A DNA stretch of 64,000 nucleotides from Chitinophaga filiformis (GCF_021646545.1 NZ_JAKIRP010000004.1:1-64000), one strand, 5' to 3'. Positions 24,226 to 34,270 are shown, counted from the stretch's first letter. Numbers and translations are program-made. The notes: generated by a model from the letters alone, not told the origin.

Positions 24226-24609
24226 TTGGCTGAAGACATACTTGACCTAACGTTCGAAGAAAGGGATATCACTCAGAGGAAAGCTTTCAATAAATTGAGA
24301 TTGATACTATTCATTCTTGCTATCCTGGTATCACTACTGAGTACCATAGTTTGTTTTGTCACCATTCCGGATGGATCAACTTTAACCGAACCATCATTCT
24401 TGTCTGAATGGGAAGTACCTTATGCCTTAAGTCTGGCTATTTTGGTTATTTTTCCTTTAGTCTCATTATTGCTGTCTTTGTCCGCTGGTATTATTCCGTT
24501 TCGAAAGTTTAGCTACAAGCAAAGAGTATCGGTTATTTTTCTTTCGATATTGCTGATAATTGAAAGTATTGGCTTGTACCAACTAGTAATGGAATCTTTT
24601 ACTTATTGA
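24226..24609 (+). CDS. small three-helix membrane protein, TTG start
   Basis: 127 residues. The frame has no ATG before its last residues. TTG at 24226 is the only usable start, because an in-frame TAA lies at 24220-24222. Three hydrophobic helices are seen: about 24-46 (RLILFILAILVSLLSTIVCFV), 65-90 and 101-121. The N-terminal 20 residues are acidic (AEDILDLTFEERDITQ). I do not recognise a family. It stands alone on the plus strand and shares a perfect bidirectional terminator with the convergent AraC gene. Confidence 0.6.
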   Translation: MAEDILDLTFEERDITQRKAFNKLRLILFILAILVSLLSTIVCFVTIPDGSTLTEPSFLSEWEVPYALSLAILVIFPLVSLLLSLSAGIIPFRKFSYKQRVSVIFLSILLIIESIGLYQLVMESFTY

Positions 24610-24663
24610 GGTGAATATATTAAACCACGATATTGTGGCTAAACCCTGTTCATCAATTAAATA

Positions 24664-24698
24664 AAATCCCTTTTAAGTCAAAGTCTTAAAAGGGATTT
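24664..24698. terminator. bidirectional terminator
   Basis: AAATCCCTTTTAAG (24664-24677) and CTTAAAAGGGATTT (24685-24698) are perfect 14-bp arms with a 7-base loop, centred between two convergent genes. The A- and T-rich arm ends suit termination in both directions. Confidence 0.8.
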
Positions 24699-24716
24699 AT
24701 TCGATTAATACAGTTC

Positions 24717-25625
24717 CTATGACCTGAACGCCACAGGCGAAAAAGAAGCCTGTTTCTTGAAGAAATTCGAAAAGTGAGCCGGATCATCAAACCCTAAAGT
24801 ATAGGCGATCTCAGAAACTGTCCAATCTGTCTGTTTCAACAGGATCTTCGCTTCCTGGACAATCCGTTTAGTAATGATATCGGTAGTCGTCTGCCCCGTC
24901 ACTTCTTTTAACACCTTATTCAGGTGATTGACGTGTACCGCCAGCCTGTCCGCATAATCTTTGGCTGCACGCAATTTGAGCCGCTGCTGAGGCGATTCTA
25001 TCGGAAACTGGCGTTCCAGCAGTTCCACGAACAGAGAAGATATTCTTTCAGATGCGTTGTGAACAGGGTCGAGCGCAGCCATGGGCTGCAACTTCTGACC
25101 GAAGTGGATTACCTCCAGAACAAGATTACGCAACAGGTCATACTTGTATATGTAGTCGGAAGCCAGCTCTCTCTGCATCTTTCTGAAGATATACTCCAGC
25201 TCCGTCCGCTCTGCTTCTGATAGCTCAAATATTGGCAATGCTCCTGGCCGGAAAATCGGCAGTTCATCTACTACAACACCTACTTTATTCTTAGCTAAAA
25301 AATCTTCCGTGAAAATAAAGAACATCCCGGTCTGATTATCATCCTGGGGAATCCAGTGATAAGGGATCCTGGGTGTAGCAAATAGCAATGCGCCTTCGCG
25401 GATATCCACCACTTTGTCTGCATATTCCGCTCTGCTCTTTCCCCTGAGCAGGCTGACCTTGTAATAAGATCGCCTGCTGTAAGGCATGATACGAGAACCT
25501 GTCTTCTTATCAAACAGTTTCTCTATTTCGAATATGTTGAAATGTCCTACTTCCTTCTCGATCCCTGCCGGGTATTCGGCCTGCGAATTCTTATAAAAAT
25601 CCGTTATTGATGATTTTGAGATCAT
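24717..25625 (-). CDS. AraC-family transcriptional regulator
   Basis: 302 residues from the ATG at 25625 (MISKSSITDFYKN). The frame runs back to 25709, but that would overlap the SDR stop codon and adds a poor N-terminus. The N-terminal domain is a cupin-like sensor (EIEKLFDKKTGSRI, then IREGALLFATPRIPYHW). The C-terminal HTH pair includes KVLKEVTGQTTTDIITKRI and VSEIAYTLGFDDPAHFSNFF. It follows the SDR gene by 67 bases on the same strand and is probably co-transcribed with it, so it may regulate its own operon. Confidence 0.88.
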   Translation of the reverse strand: MISKSSITDFYKNSQAEYPAGIEKEVGHFNIFEIEKLFDKKTGSRIMPYSRRSYYKVSLLRGKSRAEYADKVVDIREGALLFATPRIPYHWIPQDDNQTGMFFIFTEDFLAKNKVGVVVDELPIFRPGALPIFELSEAERTELEYIFRKMQRELASDYIYKYDLLRNLVLEVIHFGQKLQPMAALDPVHNASERISSLFVELLERQFPIESPQQRLKLRAAKDYADRLAVHVNHLNKVLKEVTGQTTTDIITKRIVQEAKILLKQTDWTVSEIAYTLGFDDPAHFSNFFKKQASFSPVAFRS

Positions 25626-25692
25626 ATCCAGTGCACCATTTACCTTAAAGGTAGCACTTTTGTCAGATCTCCTTCTGACCATCCTCAGCATA

Positions 25693-26457
25693 TCAGATGC
25701 GCATTCCACCAGATACTTCTATACGTTGGGCAGTGATCCACCTGGCATCGTCCGTACACAGGAAAGCTACCACCCCGCCAACATCTTCGGGTACACCTGC
25801 ACGTCCCAGGGCTGTCATTTCCCTTACAAACTTGTTTACGTCAGGGTTATCCCTTACCACACCTCCGGAGAAGTCTGTTGCAATGGCGCCCGGTGCAATA
25901 ACGTTCGATCTGATGCCTCTTGGCGCCAGCTCGGCCGCCCAGTAGCGCGTTACTGTTTCTATTGCAGCCTTCATGGAGCCATACGCGGAATATCTCGGAA
26001 TCGTTACCCGGGTATGGCCGGAAGATACATTGATGATACCGCCTCCATCATTCATCAAACCTAAAGCTTCCTGTGTGAAGAAATAAACGCCTTTGAAATG
26101 TATATTCATTAATTCATCGAACATCTGTTCGGGTACTTCCGCAAAGGGCGCATTACGCCCGACGCCGGCATTATTGATCAGGAAGTCAAAGCCTTCTGCA
26201 TTGAATCTATCCTTCAGCTCCCCTTTCAACTGACTAAAGAAACCTTCGAAGCTTTTAATATCGCCTGTATTTAATTGCAGGGCAGCGGCCTTCCGTCCAT
26301 TCTGCTGTAACAGTTTTACTACATTCAGCGCATCTTCTTCCCTGCTATTATAGGTGATGATCACATCCATTCCTTTTTCAGCGATCCGGAGTGCCATGTC
26401 TCTTCCTAAACCACGGCCACCGCCGGTTATCAAAGCTATTTTACTTTTGCTTTCCAT
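25693..26457 (-). CDS. SDR-family NAD(P)-dependent oxidoreductase
   Basis: 254 residues, the usual length of a classical short-chain dehydrogenase. The cofactor motif TGGGRGLGRDMA is near residues 11-22. NNAGVGRN is the structural NNAG motif. The catalytic set is Ser in NVSSGHTRV and Tyr-Lys in YSAYGSMKAA. The C-terminus IEVSGGMRI is typical of FabG-like members. It should oxidise or reduce a hydroxyl/keto group in the cytoplasm, with substrate unknown. The AraC gene downstream suggests inducible expression. Confidence 0.9.
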   Translation of the reverse strand: MESKSKIALITGGGRGLGRDMALRIAEKGMDVIITYNSREEDALNVVKLLQQNGRKAAALQLNTGDIKSFEGFFSQLKGELKDRFNAEGFDFLINNAGVGRNAPFAEVPEQMFDELMNIHFKGVYFFTQEALGLMNDGGGIINVSSGHTRVTIPRYSAYGSMKAAIETVTRYWAAELAPRGIRSNVIAPGAIATDFSGGVVRDNPDVNKFVREMTALGRAGVPEDVGGVVAFLCTDDARWITAQRIEVSGGMRI

Positions 26458-26748
26458 CTTGTTTATGATTTTGATGGAACAAAGTTCAGGCGGGATGCAA
26501 AATCCATCATTGAGGATATCAATCCATTACTTGCAAATTTCAAATAACGCTGATTTGGGGCAGGTCACCGCGGTATGGTTAGCCTGGCTTATATTTTTCA
26601 TATTGCAATCACAAAAGCCTTACAATCAGGCTATCCCGTTATAAGCAAAACGATAAAGAAGGGCTAATAAACTTATCGTGTATCATTTTTTTTCCGCATT
26701 GCGAAAACCATTTTCCCAATTTGATAAATCATCCCCTGTTTCCTCATT

Positions 26749-26756
26749 TAGATTTG
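26749..26756 (+). promoter_or_regulatory. candidate -7 element of the TonB receptor gene
   Basis: TAGATTTG fits TAnnTTTG and lies 42 bases before the receptor ATG. The nearest TTTG (26720-26723) is 25 bases upstream, longer than the usual 19-21, so only the -7 box is supported. Otherwise the 340-base gap 26458-26798 holds nothing I can name. Confidence 0.35.
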
Positions 26757-26798
26757 CGCCGCGTTCACAATATTCGATTCATCAGCTAATCAGCCTAT

Positions 26799-29225
26799 AT
26801 GTATACTAAATTTAACCAACTGTTCGGATTGTTATGTCTATTATGTGTCCTGCTTGCAGGCACACCAGCCTTTTCTATCAGCGAACCTCTTTCTGCCATT
26901 AAAGGAACCGTCATTACCGGCGACGGTAGTCCTGCCGCTTTTGTAGCAGTACAAATAAAGGAAAAGAACAGAGGTACCCTGACCAACGAAAAGGGAGAAT
27001 TCCTGTTTAAAAGAATGCACGCAGGTCATTACACACTGCAGGTAATGCTGATCGGTTATAAAGTAACGACAAAGGAAGTGGATGTTGCACAGGACGAAAT
27101 CGTTAATGTCACTATCCAGCTGGAAGCTTCCAACCAGCAGTTACAGGAAGTGATCATCAACAGTGCCAGAAATAAATATAAAGCAGATGCGGTATCGGGT
27201 TCCCTACGTCTGAAAACACCTTTGCTCGAGATACCACAGAATATACAGGTCATCTCTGCCAGTCTGCTGGCTGACCAGCAGACATTTGACATCGTAGATG
27301 GCATTACGCGCAACGTGAGTGGCGCCACACGTGTAGGACATTGGGATAACCAATATGCACAGATCCGCATGAGAGGTTCCAAGATCCCTGCTTTCCGCAA
27401 TGGAATGAACATTGAAGCCAGCTGGGGTCCTACTGCAGAAGATGCAGCTATGATAGAACGCATTGAGTTCGTAAAAGGCCCTGCAGGTTTTATGCTGGCT
27501 GCCGGTGAGCCTGGTGGTTTTTATAACGTGGTTACTAAAAAACCTACCGGTATCACCAAAGGTTCTGCTAACATCAGCATGGGTAGCTTCAGTACCTACC
27601 GTGCGGCGCTTGACTTTGACGGTAAACTGAGCAAAGATGGTAAACTGCTGTACAGATTGAACGTTGCCGGTCAGCAGAAAGATTTCTATACAAAATACAA
27701 CTACAGCAACCGCTATCTGTTTGCTCCCGTACTAAAATACCTGGTAGACGATAAAACATCCATCACAGTAGAATATACTTTCCAGGGCTCGAAATACCTT
27801 GGAAATGGTAATTATCAGTTCTCCAGAAATAAACTGCTGGATGAAGGCATTTCCAACGACTTCTTTTACGGAGATCCATCCCTGGAGCCTGGCCGTCTCA
27901 GAGATCATAGTGCTTACGTTTATTTAGATCACCAGCTGAATGACAAATGGCAGGCGCATGCACAGGTTGCTTATTTTAACTTCAGCATGGTAGCCAACAG
28001 TGTATGGGCCGATACTGTGGGTAGAAATGGTAATATGAGCCGCTACTTCAGTATTGGTGATGAAGCTGGTGAAAACAGGTTTGCACAGATGTCACTGTCA
28101 GGAGAGGAATATACCGGTAGCATCCGTCACAGGATCCTGACTGGTGTTGACATGGGTAACAAGAAGTTCTGGGGCGACTTCCGTACACTGGAACCTCAAC
28201 TTCGTCTGAAAGACTCCATCTTCAATGTGTACCATCCTGTATATGGTATTCCGTTCGACTCCATTCCTGTTATAGACCGTTCACAGAGTGTAAGGACCAG
28301 GGCCGGAGCAAGCGCATATATTTCATCTGTGAATTATACATCTGTATATGCACAGGATGAACTTGGCTTCTTCGACAACAGACTGCGTTTATCTCTGGGA
28401 CTGCGATTCACTTATGCAGAAACTGTAGGTAAAACTAAAGCAGCCGAAATAAAAGATAACGTATTTTCTCCCCGCGTAGGTCTTAGCTACTCCATTGACA
28501 AGTCAACTTCTGTATATGCTTTGTATGATCAGTCGTTCGTACCTCAGTCAGGACTGGATTCAAACCTGCAGGCATTCGAGGCTATCAGAGGTAATGACAT
28601 CGAAGCGGGTATTAAAAAAGAATTCTTCAATGGTCGTTGGGTAGCATCATTAACTGGTTACCGTATTGCCCGTCAGAATGCGAAGGTAGCACTGGGTATC
28701 AACGACAGCCGTGGTGCTCCCGTATCTGTCGCACTGGGTGAGACTGTTACAAAAGGTATCGAAGCAGATGTCAATGGTGAAATCGTACCCGGCTTAAACG
28801 TAAATATCAACTACGCCTACACTGATTCCAAAATAAGCAAAGATGCTCCTGGCAAACCGGAAGCAACATCAACTGTAGGTAACATTACACCCAATACTGC
28901 TGCACATGTTACCAACGGCTGGCTATCTTATCGCGTGGGTCATGGCGCGCTGACAGGCTTTGGTGCTTCTGCCGGTATCCAGTGGCAGGCAGAGCGTGCT
29001 GTAGGGACAAATACCAGGAAGTCTAACATTCCTAACTACTTCCGTACAGACGCAGGACTGAACTATTCGAGAGGAAAATACACTGTCGGCCTTCTCGTAA
29101 ACAACCTGCTGGACGATCGTAAACTGCTTACTGCAGCATCGATTCCAACAAATGCATCCGGTTATTATAGTTACATCGTAGAACCTCGCCGAAACTTCCG
29201 TATGACAATAGGTTACCGCTTCTAA
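26799..29225 (+). CDS. TonB-dependent siderophore-type receptor
   Basis: 808 residues. The signal peptide ends near residue 26 (AFSISEP). A carboxypeptidase-regulatory-like domain spans about 33-112 (IKGTVITGDGSPAAF to VTIQLE). The plug spans 120-250, with ETPQNIQV-type ELPQNIQ wording (LLEIPQNIQVISASLL), RGSKIPAFRNGMN and EFVKGPAGFMLAAGEPGG, all typical of the FhuA/FpvA-like siderophore receptor family. A beta barrel follows and ends in MTIGYRF. It probably imports a ferric siderophore or another scarce chelate with TonB energy. No biosynthesis, Fur box or sigma/FecR pair is adjacent. Confidence 0.9.
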   Translation: MYTKFNQLFGLLCLLCVLLAGTPAFSISEPLSAIKGTVITGDGSPAAFVAVQIKEKNRGTLTNEKGEFLFKRMHAGHYTLQVMLIGYKVTTKEVDVAQDEIVNVTIQLEASNQQLQEVIINSARNKYKADAVSGSLRLKTPLLEIPQNIQVISASLLADQQTFDIVDGITRNVSGATRVGHWDNQYAQIRMRGSKIPAFRNGMNIEASWGPTAEDAAMIERIEFVKGPAGFMLAAGEPGGFYNVVTKKPTGITKGSANISMGSFSTYRAALDFDGKLSKDGKLLYRLNVAGQQKDFYTKYNYSNRYLFAPVLKYLVDDKTSITVEYTFQGSKYLGNGNYQFSRNKLLDEGISNDFFYGDPSLEPGRLRDHSAYVYLDHQLNDKWQAHAQVAYFNFSMVANSVWADTVGRNGNMSRYFSIGDEAGENRFAQMSLSGEEYTGSIRHRILTGVDMGNKKFWGDFRTLEPQLRLKDSIFNVYHPVYGIPFDSIPVIDRSQSVRTRAGASAYISSVNYTSVYAQDELGFFDNRLRLSLGLRFTYAETVGKTKAAEIKDNVFSPRVGLSYSIDKSTSVYALYDQSFVPQSGLDSNLQAFEAIRGNDIEAGIKKEFFNGRWVASLTGYRIARQNAKVALGINDSRGAPVSVALGETVTKGIEADVNGEIVPGLNVNINYAYTDSKISKDAPGKPEATSTVGNITPNTAAHVTNGWLSYRVGHGALTGFGASAGIQWQAERAVGTNTRKSNIPNYFRTDAGLNYSRGKYTVGLLVNNLLDDRKLLTAASIPTNASGYYSYIVEPRRNFRMTIGYRF

Positions 29226-29263
29226 AAAAGATAGTTGCTATGCAATAAAATAGTGACTACATA

Positions 29264-29307
29264 AAAAAGTGCGATTGTTGTTTAAGCAGCAATCGCGCTT
29301 TTTTTTA
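29264..29307 (+). terminator. rho-independent terminator of the TonB receptor gene
   Basis: AGTGCGATTGTTG and CAGCAATCGCGCTT pair around TTTAAG, followed by a run of eight T. It lies about 40 bases past the stop codon. Confidence 0.8.
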
Positions 29308-29415
29308 TACATACTCAATCAAGTACCCCGCCTCTCCACTTCATATAATATATAGACCACTCATCCCAGCTTTCCCTACCCTATTTAAAGGAATTGTTAT
29401 GCTATTGTAAAGTGC

Positions 29416-29447
29416 TTTGATCGATGGATTCCTTGTAGATACTTTTG
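29416..29447 (+). promoter_or_regulatory. Bacteroidota-type promoter of the SusC/SusD/PI-PLC operon
   Basis: TTTG at 29416-29419 and TACTTTTG at 29440-29447 are separated by 20 bases, matching the Bacteroidota housekeeping consensus TTTG-N19-21-TAnnTTTG. The leader to the SusC ATG would be about 65 bases. Confidence 0.7.
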
Positions 29448-29519
29448 CATTTCCATAGCTATGGTTCTTTGACATATCAGCATCTATACTCCTTCAGCAA
29501 TCCTTAACAATTAAACTAC

Positions 29520-32500
29520 ATGAAGAGAATGTATTTTTTAAAATTAAGGTCATTCTGTAGCGTTGCAGGTAAAGCATTTCCTGCTTTATTCTTCGCAATG
29601 TTTCTGAGCTTTTCTGCTTTTGCTCAGACGAATGGCACTATTAAAGGTATAGTAACAGACGAGAACAATGCACCTCTCCCCGGTGTGACTGTTTCCGTCA
29701 AAGGAACCAGTACCGGAACTATTACAAATGCAAACGGGGCCTACACGATTGTAGCAAAAGGCCCGGAAGATGTGATCCTGTTTACATTAATGGGATCTCT
29801 TCCAAAAGAAATTACTGTCGGAGACAAAAAAGTGATCAATGTAACATTAGTAACGGATACAAAACAATTGAAAGATGTAGTGGTGATCGGTTACGGCACT
29901 GCAAGCAAAAAAGATGTAACAGGCTCAATTACGACTATCAAGTCAGAAGAATTTAATCAGGGTGTACTCACTACTCCTGCTGAATTATTACAGGGTAAAG
30001 TAGCTGGCCTCAACGTGACGAAAAGCGGTGACCCTAACGCAGCTCCGGCTGTAGTATTAAGAGGTCCTTCCACCATCCGTACCACCGGTGGTGCGATGGA
30101 ACCGTTCTATGTAATAGACGGTGTACCGGGTGCGTCTATTGACCTGCTTGCGCCGGCTGATATTGAAAGTATCGATGTATTGAAAGATGCTGCAGCTACG
30201 GCTATTTATGGCGCCCGTGCAGCCAATGGCGTAATCATCGTTACTACCAAAAGAGCAAAAACAGGTCAGACAAGACTTTCCTACAACGCGTATGTTGCCA
30301 TGGAAGAAGTGTCCAAGCAACTGGACATGCTGACGGGTGATGAGCTGCGCGCATATCTCAAAAAGAATGGCCAGACCTTAATTCCCGACCTGAATGATGA
30401 CGGTTCCAACACGAACTGGCAGAAACTGGTGGAAAGAAAAGGTTATTCCCATAATCACAACGTTTCTTTCGGTGGCGCCAATGCTACTACAGACTATGGT
30501 GGCAGCTTCAACTACCTGAAGAATGATGGTATTCTGAAGAACACCTCCCTCGAGCGCACTACTATAAGAGGCTATGTTACACAGCGCTTCTTTGACAATC
30601 GCCTGCGTTTAGGTCTGGCTGTTACCAACAGCCACACTAAGAGCAACGACATTGTGCAGACACAGGTGCTTTCCAATATGTTATTCTATCTGCCAACCGT
30701 AAGTCCCTTCAATGCGGACGGTACATATAAGGAATATTATGCAAGAACCGGTAATGGCACACTGAATCCACTGTCGCTGATCGACAATAACTTCATCAAA
30801 ACGGATGATAACAAAACATTGATCACAGGTCTGGTACAGGCTGATATTTTCAAAGGGCTGAAATATACTTTATCACTGTCTTCTCAAAGGAACCAGAACA
30901 ACTATAACAGTTATTACAACCATGCTTCAGGCCTGGCTGTTAACCTGAACGGTGTGGCTACAAGGAAGGCTTATCAGAATACAAGTACTGTAGTGGAATC
31001 TTATTTCAACTACGACAAAACTTTCGGCGCCAATACCATTAAATTGCTGGCTGGTTATACTTATCAGCAGGACCGTACTAATGATGGTTTCGGTATCACC
31101 ACCCAGAATTTCTCTAATGATGCTTTGACTTATAACAACTTATTCCTGTCAAATCCGGCGAATACGTCGCAATTAGCTTTCGACAATAATCCGATCTCTA
31201 CCCTCAGGCTTATCTCTTACTATGGTCGTGTGCAATATTCGTATGCCGATAAGTACCTCTTCATGGCTTCATTGAGGAATGATGGTTCATCAGCATTCGG
31301 TATCAACAATCGTTGGGGATATTTCCCTGCAGTTTCTGCAGGCTGGAATATCAGCAGTGAGCCATTCATGAAGAATGTTGACCTGATCACCGTACTGAAA
31401 CTGAGAGCAGGTTATGGTGTGTCTGGTAACAGTGCAGGCTTTAACGCATTCTCTTCCCTGTTGATCTATGGTACACCAGCAGGTAACTCCAAGTTCCTGT
31501 ACAATGGTAATGTTACCAATGCGATCGGTCCGGTGCGTAACGATAACCCTGATCTGAAATGGGAAGCTACAGCTACTACCAACATCGGTCTGGACTTCGG
31601 TATGTTGAAAGACAGGATAAGCGGTTCGATTGATTACTATATCAAGAAGACTTCTGATCTGATCTATGATCAGTATCCGGTATCTACTACACAGTACTTC
31701 GTACCAACTTATACTGCCAACGTAGGTAGCATCAAGAACAGTGGTATAGAGCTGGCATTGAGCGCTACAGTTGTGAAATCGCACGGTTTCACCTGGAGAA
31801 CGAACCTCAACCTGGCGCACAACAAGAACGAGATCACCAATCTCTCCAACGAAAAATTTGCTATTAACTATATCCAGACCGCACAGCTGGGGGGTAAAGG
31901 GCAATCTGGTAACTACAGCCAGATCATCCTGCCTGGTTATGCTTTAGGTACGTTTAACCTGTGGCATTACCTGGGTAAGAACGATAACGGCGTAAGTACT
32001 TATCAGAAAGCAGATGGCAGTGTTACTGCAACACAGCCCCTCACCACAGATGCGAAACTGGCAGGCAATGCTCAGCCAAAGCTGATGTACGGATGGAGCA
32101 ACAATTTCTATTATAAGAACTTCGACCTGAATTTCCTGGTGCGTGGCGTATTAGGCAATAAGATCCTGAATGCTACACTCGCAGGATTGAACAACCCTGT
32201 TGATTCAAAAATTCAGAATATCCCGCAGTTCACTACAAATGAGTCATACAATGACATCAACGGCTACCTGATCTCTGACCGTTTCTTAGAAAGCGGCTCC
32301 TATCTGCGTCTGGATAACCTGTCACTCGGTTATACTTTCAAACCACGTACGCAGGCAGTAAAGAGCATCCGTTTCTATGCTACCGCCAATAACCTGTTCG
32401 TGATCACCAAATATCGTGGTATAGATCCTGAGATCAATATCGGTGGTGTTACTCCTGGTATTGACAATAATAACTTCTATCCTAAAACACGTACTTATAT

Positions 32501-32525
32501 CGTTGGTCTGAGTGCTTCATTTTAA
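29520..32525 (+). CDS. SusC/RagA-family TonB-linked outer-membrane protein
   Basis: 1001 residues. The signal peptide ends SAFAQT near residue 36. A carboxypeptidase-like domain spans about 38-115 (GIVTDENNAPLPGVTVSVKG). The TonB-box region DVVVIGYGTASKKDVTGSI is followed by the plug (LLQGKVAGLNVTKSGD, FYVIDGVPG, IYGARAANGVIIVTTK) and a 22-strand barrel to the C-terminal GLSASF. With the SusD protein encoded 47 bases downstream it should form the outer-membrane import complex. The third gene is a PI-PLC rather than a glycosidase, so the substrate may not be a plain glycan. Confidence 0.93.
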   Translation: MKRMYFLKLRSFCSVAGKAFPALFFAMFLSFSAFAQTNGTIKGIVTDENNAPLPGVTVSVKGTSTGTITNANGAYTIVAKGPEDVILFTLMGSLPKEITVGDKKVINVTLVTDTKQLKDVVVIGYGTASKKDVTGSITTIKSEEFNQGVLTTPAELLQGKVAGLNVTKSGDPNAAPAVVLRGPSTIRTTGGAMEPFYVIDGVPGASIDLLAPADIESIDVLKDAAATAIYGARAANGVIIVTTKRAKTGQTRLSYNAYVAMEEVSKQLDMLTGDELRAYLKKNGQTLIPDLNDDGSNTNWQKLVERKGYSHNHNVSFGGANATTDYGGSFNYLKNDGILKNTSLERTTIRGYVTQRFFDNRLRLGLAVTNSHTKSNDIVQTQVLSNMLFYLPTVSPFNADGTYKEYYARTGNGTLNPLSLIDNNFIKTDDNKTLITGLVQADIFKGLKYTLSLSSQRNQNNYNSYYNHASGLAVNLNGVATRKAYQNTSTVVESYFNYDKTFGANTIKLLAGYTYQQDRTNDGFGITTQNFSNDALTYNNLFLSNPANTSQLAFDNNPISTLRLISYYGRVQYSYADKYLFMASLRNDGSSAFGINNRWGYFPAVSAGWNISSEPFMKNVDLITVLKLRAGYGVSGNSAGFNAFSSLLIYGTPAGNSKFLYNGNVTNAIGPVRNDNPDLKWEATATTNIGLDFGMLKDRISGSIDYYIKKTSDLIYDQYPVSTTQYFVPTYTANVGSIKNSGIELALSATVVKSHGFTWRTNLNLAHNKNEITNLSNEKFAINYIQTAQLGGKGQSGNYSQIILPGYALGTFNLWHYLGKNDNGVSTYQKADGSVTATQPLTTDAKLAGNAQPKLMYGWSNNFYYKNFDLNFLVRGVLGNKILNATLAGLNNPVDSKIQNIPQFTTNESYNDINGYLISDRFLESGSYLRLDNLSLGYTFKPRTQAVKSIRFYATANNLFVITKYRGIDPEINIGGVTPGIDNNNFYPKTRTYIVGLSASF

Positions 32526-32572
32526 TTAAGGAAATGAGTGTTCCATAGGGAACAATAAAAAAATATTAACGG

Positions 32573-34177
32573 ATGAAAAAGAAAAATATATTCATCACTG
32601 CGATTGCAGCACTTGTTACGGTTAGTGCCTGCAGGAAATTAGATGTAGATGTTGAATCACAATATGTAAACGGCAACTTCCCTTCCACCTCCCAGGATTA
32701 TGCTGCTTTACTTGGTACTATGTATACAAACCTGGCCTCCAACTACGCTATCGCCTATTGGCGTATGCAGGAGCTATCTACAGATGAAGCGATCATTCCA
32801 GCCCGTGATGGTAACTTCGATGATGGTGGTCAGTACAGGCAATTACACTATCATACCTGGACATTTGATCATCCGAATGTGACCGGTATCTGGCAGTGGG
32901 GTTTCGGCGGTATCAACAACTGTAACCGTCTGATCAATCTGACGACCGCCTCCAACGTAGACACTACCACTAAAGCAGCCAATATTGCTGAAGTAAGAGC
33001 GATACGTGCGTTGTATTATTTCTTCATGATGGATACTTATGGTAATGTGCCGCTGATCACTGACTTTCCGGTAGCTACTTTACCTGCCACGCAGGAAAGA
33101 GCCAAGATCTTCGCATTCATTGAATCAGAGCTGAAAGCTATCGCACAACAGCTGCCATCTAAATCGAGCAATGCTGCTACCAATGTATTGCAGTATGGCC
33201 GTCCTACAAAAGCAATGGCATTTGCCCTGCTGGCAAAGATGTACCTCAATGCATCTGTTTATTTAGGGGCGGGCAATGACCGTAATCAGGATGTTGTTGC
33301 TATGGCAGACAGTATCCAAAACAATAAAAACTACTTCCTGGATGGCAGGTTCCGTGACATCTTCCTACCGAATAACGGTCCGCAGATCAACGAGACTATC
33401 TTTGCTATTCCTTACGATCAGCAGATACCTGGTAATCAGTTCACCCGTTTCGGCTTCTACTATTACCTGGCGCAGGCTTACGGATTTAATGTTGGTCTGA
33501 GTATTGCGATGAGCACCACACCTGAATTCTATAACCGCTTCAACCTGAACGGCGATGTAAGGAACAATACCTGGCTGGTAGGCCCTCAATATTACCCTGA
33601 TGGTAATGGAGGCTTCACTAGTCAGCCGGTATATTATCCGAACAGTAATACCCAGGTTGTGATCACGCCAGACCTGGTACTGGTACCACCCAAACCAATG
33701 GACCTTGGCAATACACAGGCCAGCCAGGCATCAGGTGTACGTTCCATTAAGTACTATCCTGATCCTGCCATTATCCAGGCTACCCGTCTGAATGGTAATG
33801 ATGTACCGGTATTCCGTCTCGCAGACATATACCTGATGAAAGCTGAGGCTATTTTACGTGGTGCAGCACCAACCACTGTCAATGGCGCATTGCAAACACC
33901 TGATTATTTGGTTAACTTGCTGCGCGCCCGTGCCGGCGCACCTCCGGTTGCTGGTATTGACCTGCCGGGATTATTGGATGAACGTGCCCGTGAACTATCC
34001 TGGGAGGGATGGCGCCGTAATGACCTGATCCGCTTTGACCAGTTTGAAAAAGAATATCCTTTGCCAAACGATAACCTGAGCATGAATAAGGATACCAGAA
34101 GAAGACTCTATCCTATTCCTATTACGGAAATCAGGCTGAATGGTAATCTGAGACAGAATCCAGGTTATGAGCAATAA
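32573..34177 (+). CDS. SusD/RagB-family substrate-binding lipoprotein
   Basis: 534 residues. A lipoprotein signal ends VTVSAC (Cys about residue 20). The mature protein is TPR-like, with typical SusD segments: ALRALYYF-type IRAIRALYYFFMMDTYGNVPL near 140-160, VFRLADIYLMKAEAILR near 415-430, and the C-terminal LLDERARELSWEGWRRNDLIRF and LYPIPITEIRLNGNLRQNPGY. It is surface-exposed and captures substrate for the SusC channel encoded just upstream. A terminator hairpin follows 49 bases after the stop. Confidence 0.93.
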   Translation: MKKKNIFITAIAALVTVSACRKLDVDVESQYVNGNFPSTSQDYAALLGTMYTNLASNYAIAYWRMQELSTDEAIIPARDGNFDDGGQYRQLHYHTWTFDHPNVTGIWQWGFGGINNCNRLINLTTASNVDTTTKAANIAEVRAIRALYYFFMMDTYGNVPLITDFPVATLPATQERAKIFAFIESELKAIAQQLPSKSSNAATNVLQYGRPTKAMAFALLAKMYLNASVYLGAGNDRNQDVVAMADSIQNNKNYFLDGRFRDIFLPNNGPQINETIFAIPYDQQIPGNQFTRFGFYYYLAQAYGFNVGLSIAMSTTPEFYNRFNLNGDVRNNTWLVGPQYYPDGNGGFTSQPVYYPNSNTQVVITPDLVLVPPKPMDLGNTQASQASGVRSIKYYPDPAIIQATRLNGNDVPVFRLADIYLMKAEAILRGAAPTTVNGALQTPDYLVNLLRARAGAPPVAGIDLPGLLDERARELSWEGWRRNDLIRFDQFEKEYPLPNDNLSMNKDTRRRLYPIPITEIRLNGNLRQNPGYEQ

Positions 34178-34225
34178 TTAAAGGATTGCAGATACTAAAT
34201 AATAAAAGATACATCATAAAGCCCA

Positions 34226-34258
34226 ACAGCCGGTTCTTTCACAGGCCGGCTGTTTTTA
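34226..34258 (+). terminator. hairpin after SusD (terminator or attenuator before PI-PLC)
   Basis: ACAGCCGG (34226-34233) and CCGGCTGT (34246-34253) pair, followed by TTTTT. It ends only 13 bases before the PI-PLC ATG, so readthrough is needed for PI-PLC unless that gene has its own promoter. Confidence 0.65.
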
Positions 34259-34270
34259 AAACAATATATC

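Noticed and set aside
26458..26798. riboswitch in front of the TonB receptor gene
   Set aside because: I could not build a cobalamin-type or other known fold. Only a -7 promoter box is supported.
31290..31904. 204-codon antisense frame inside SusC
   Set aside because: It lies wholly opposite a clear SusC coding sequence and has an irregular composition with no motif.
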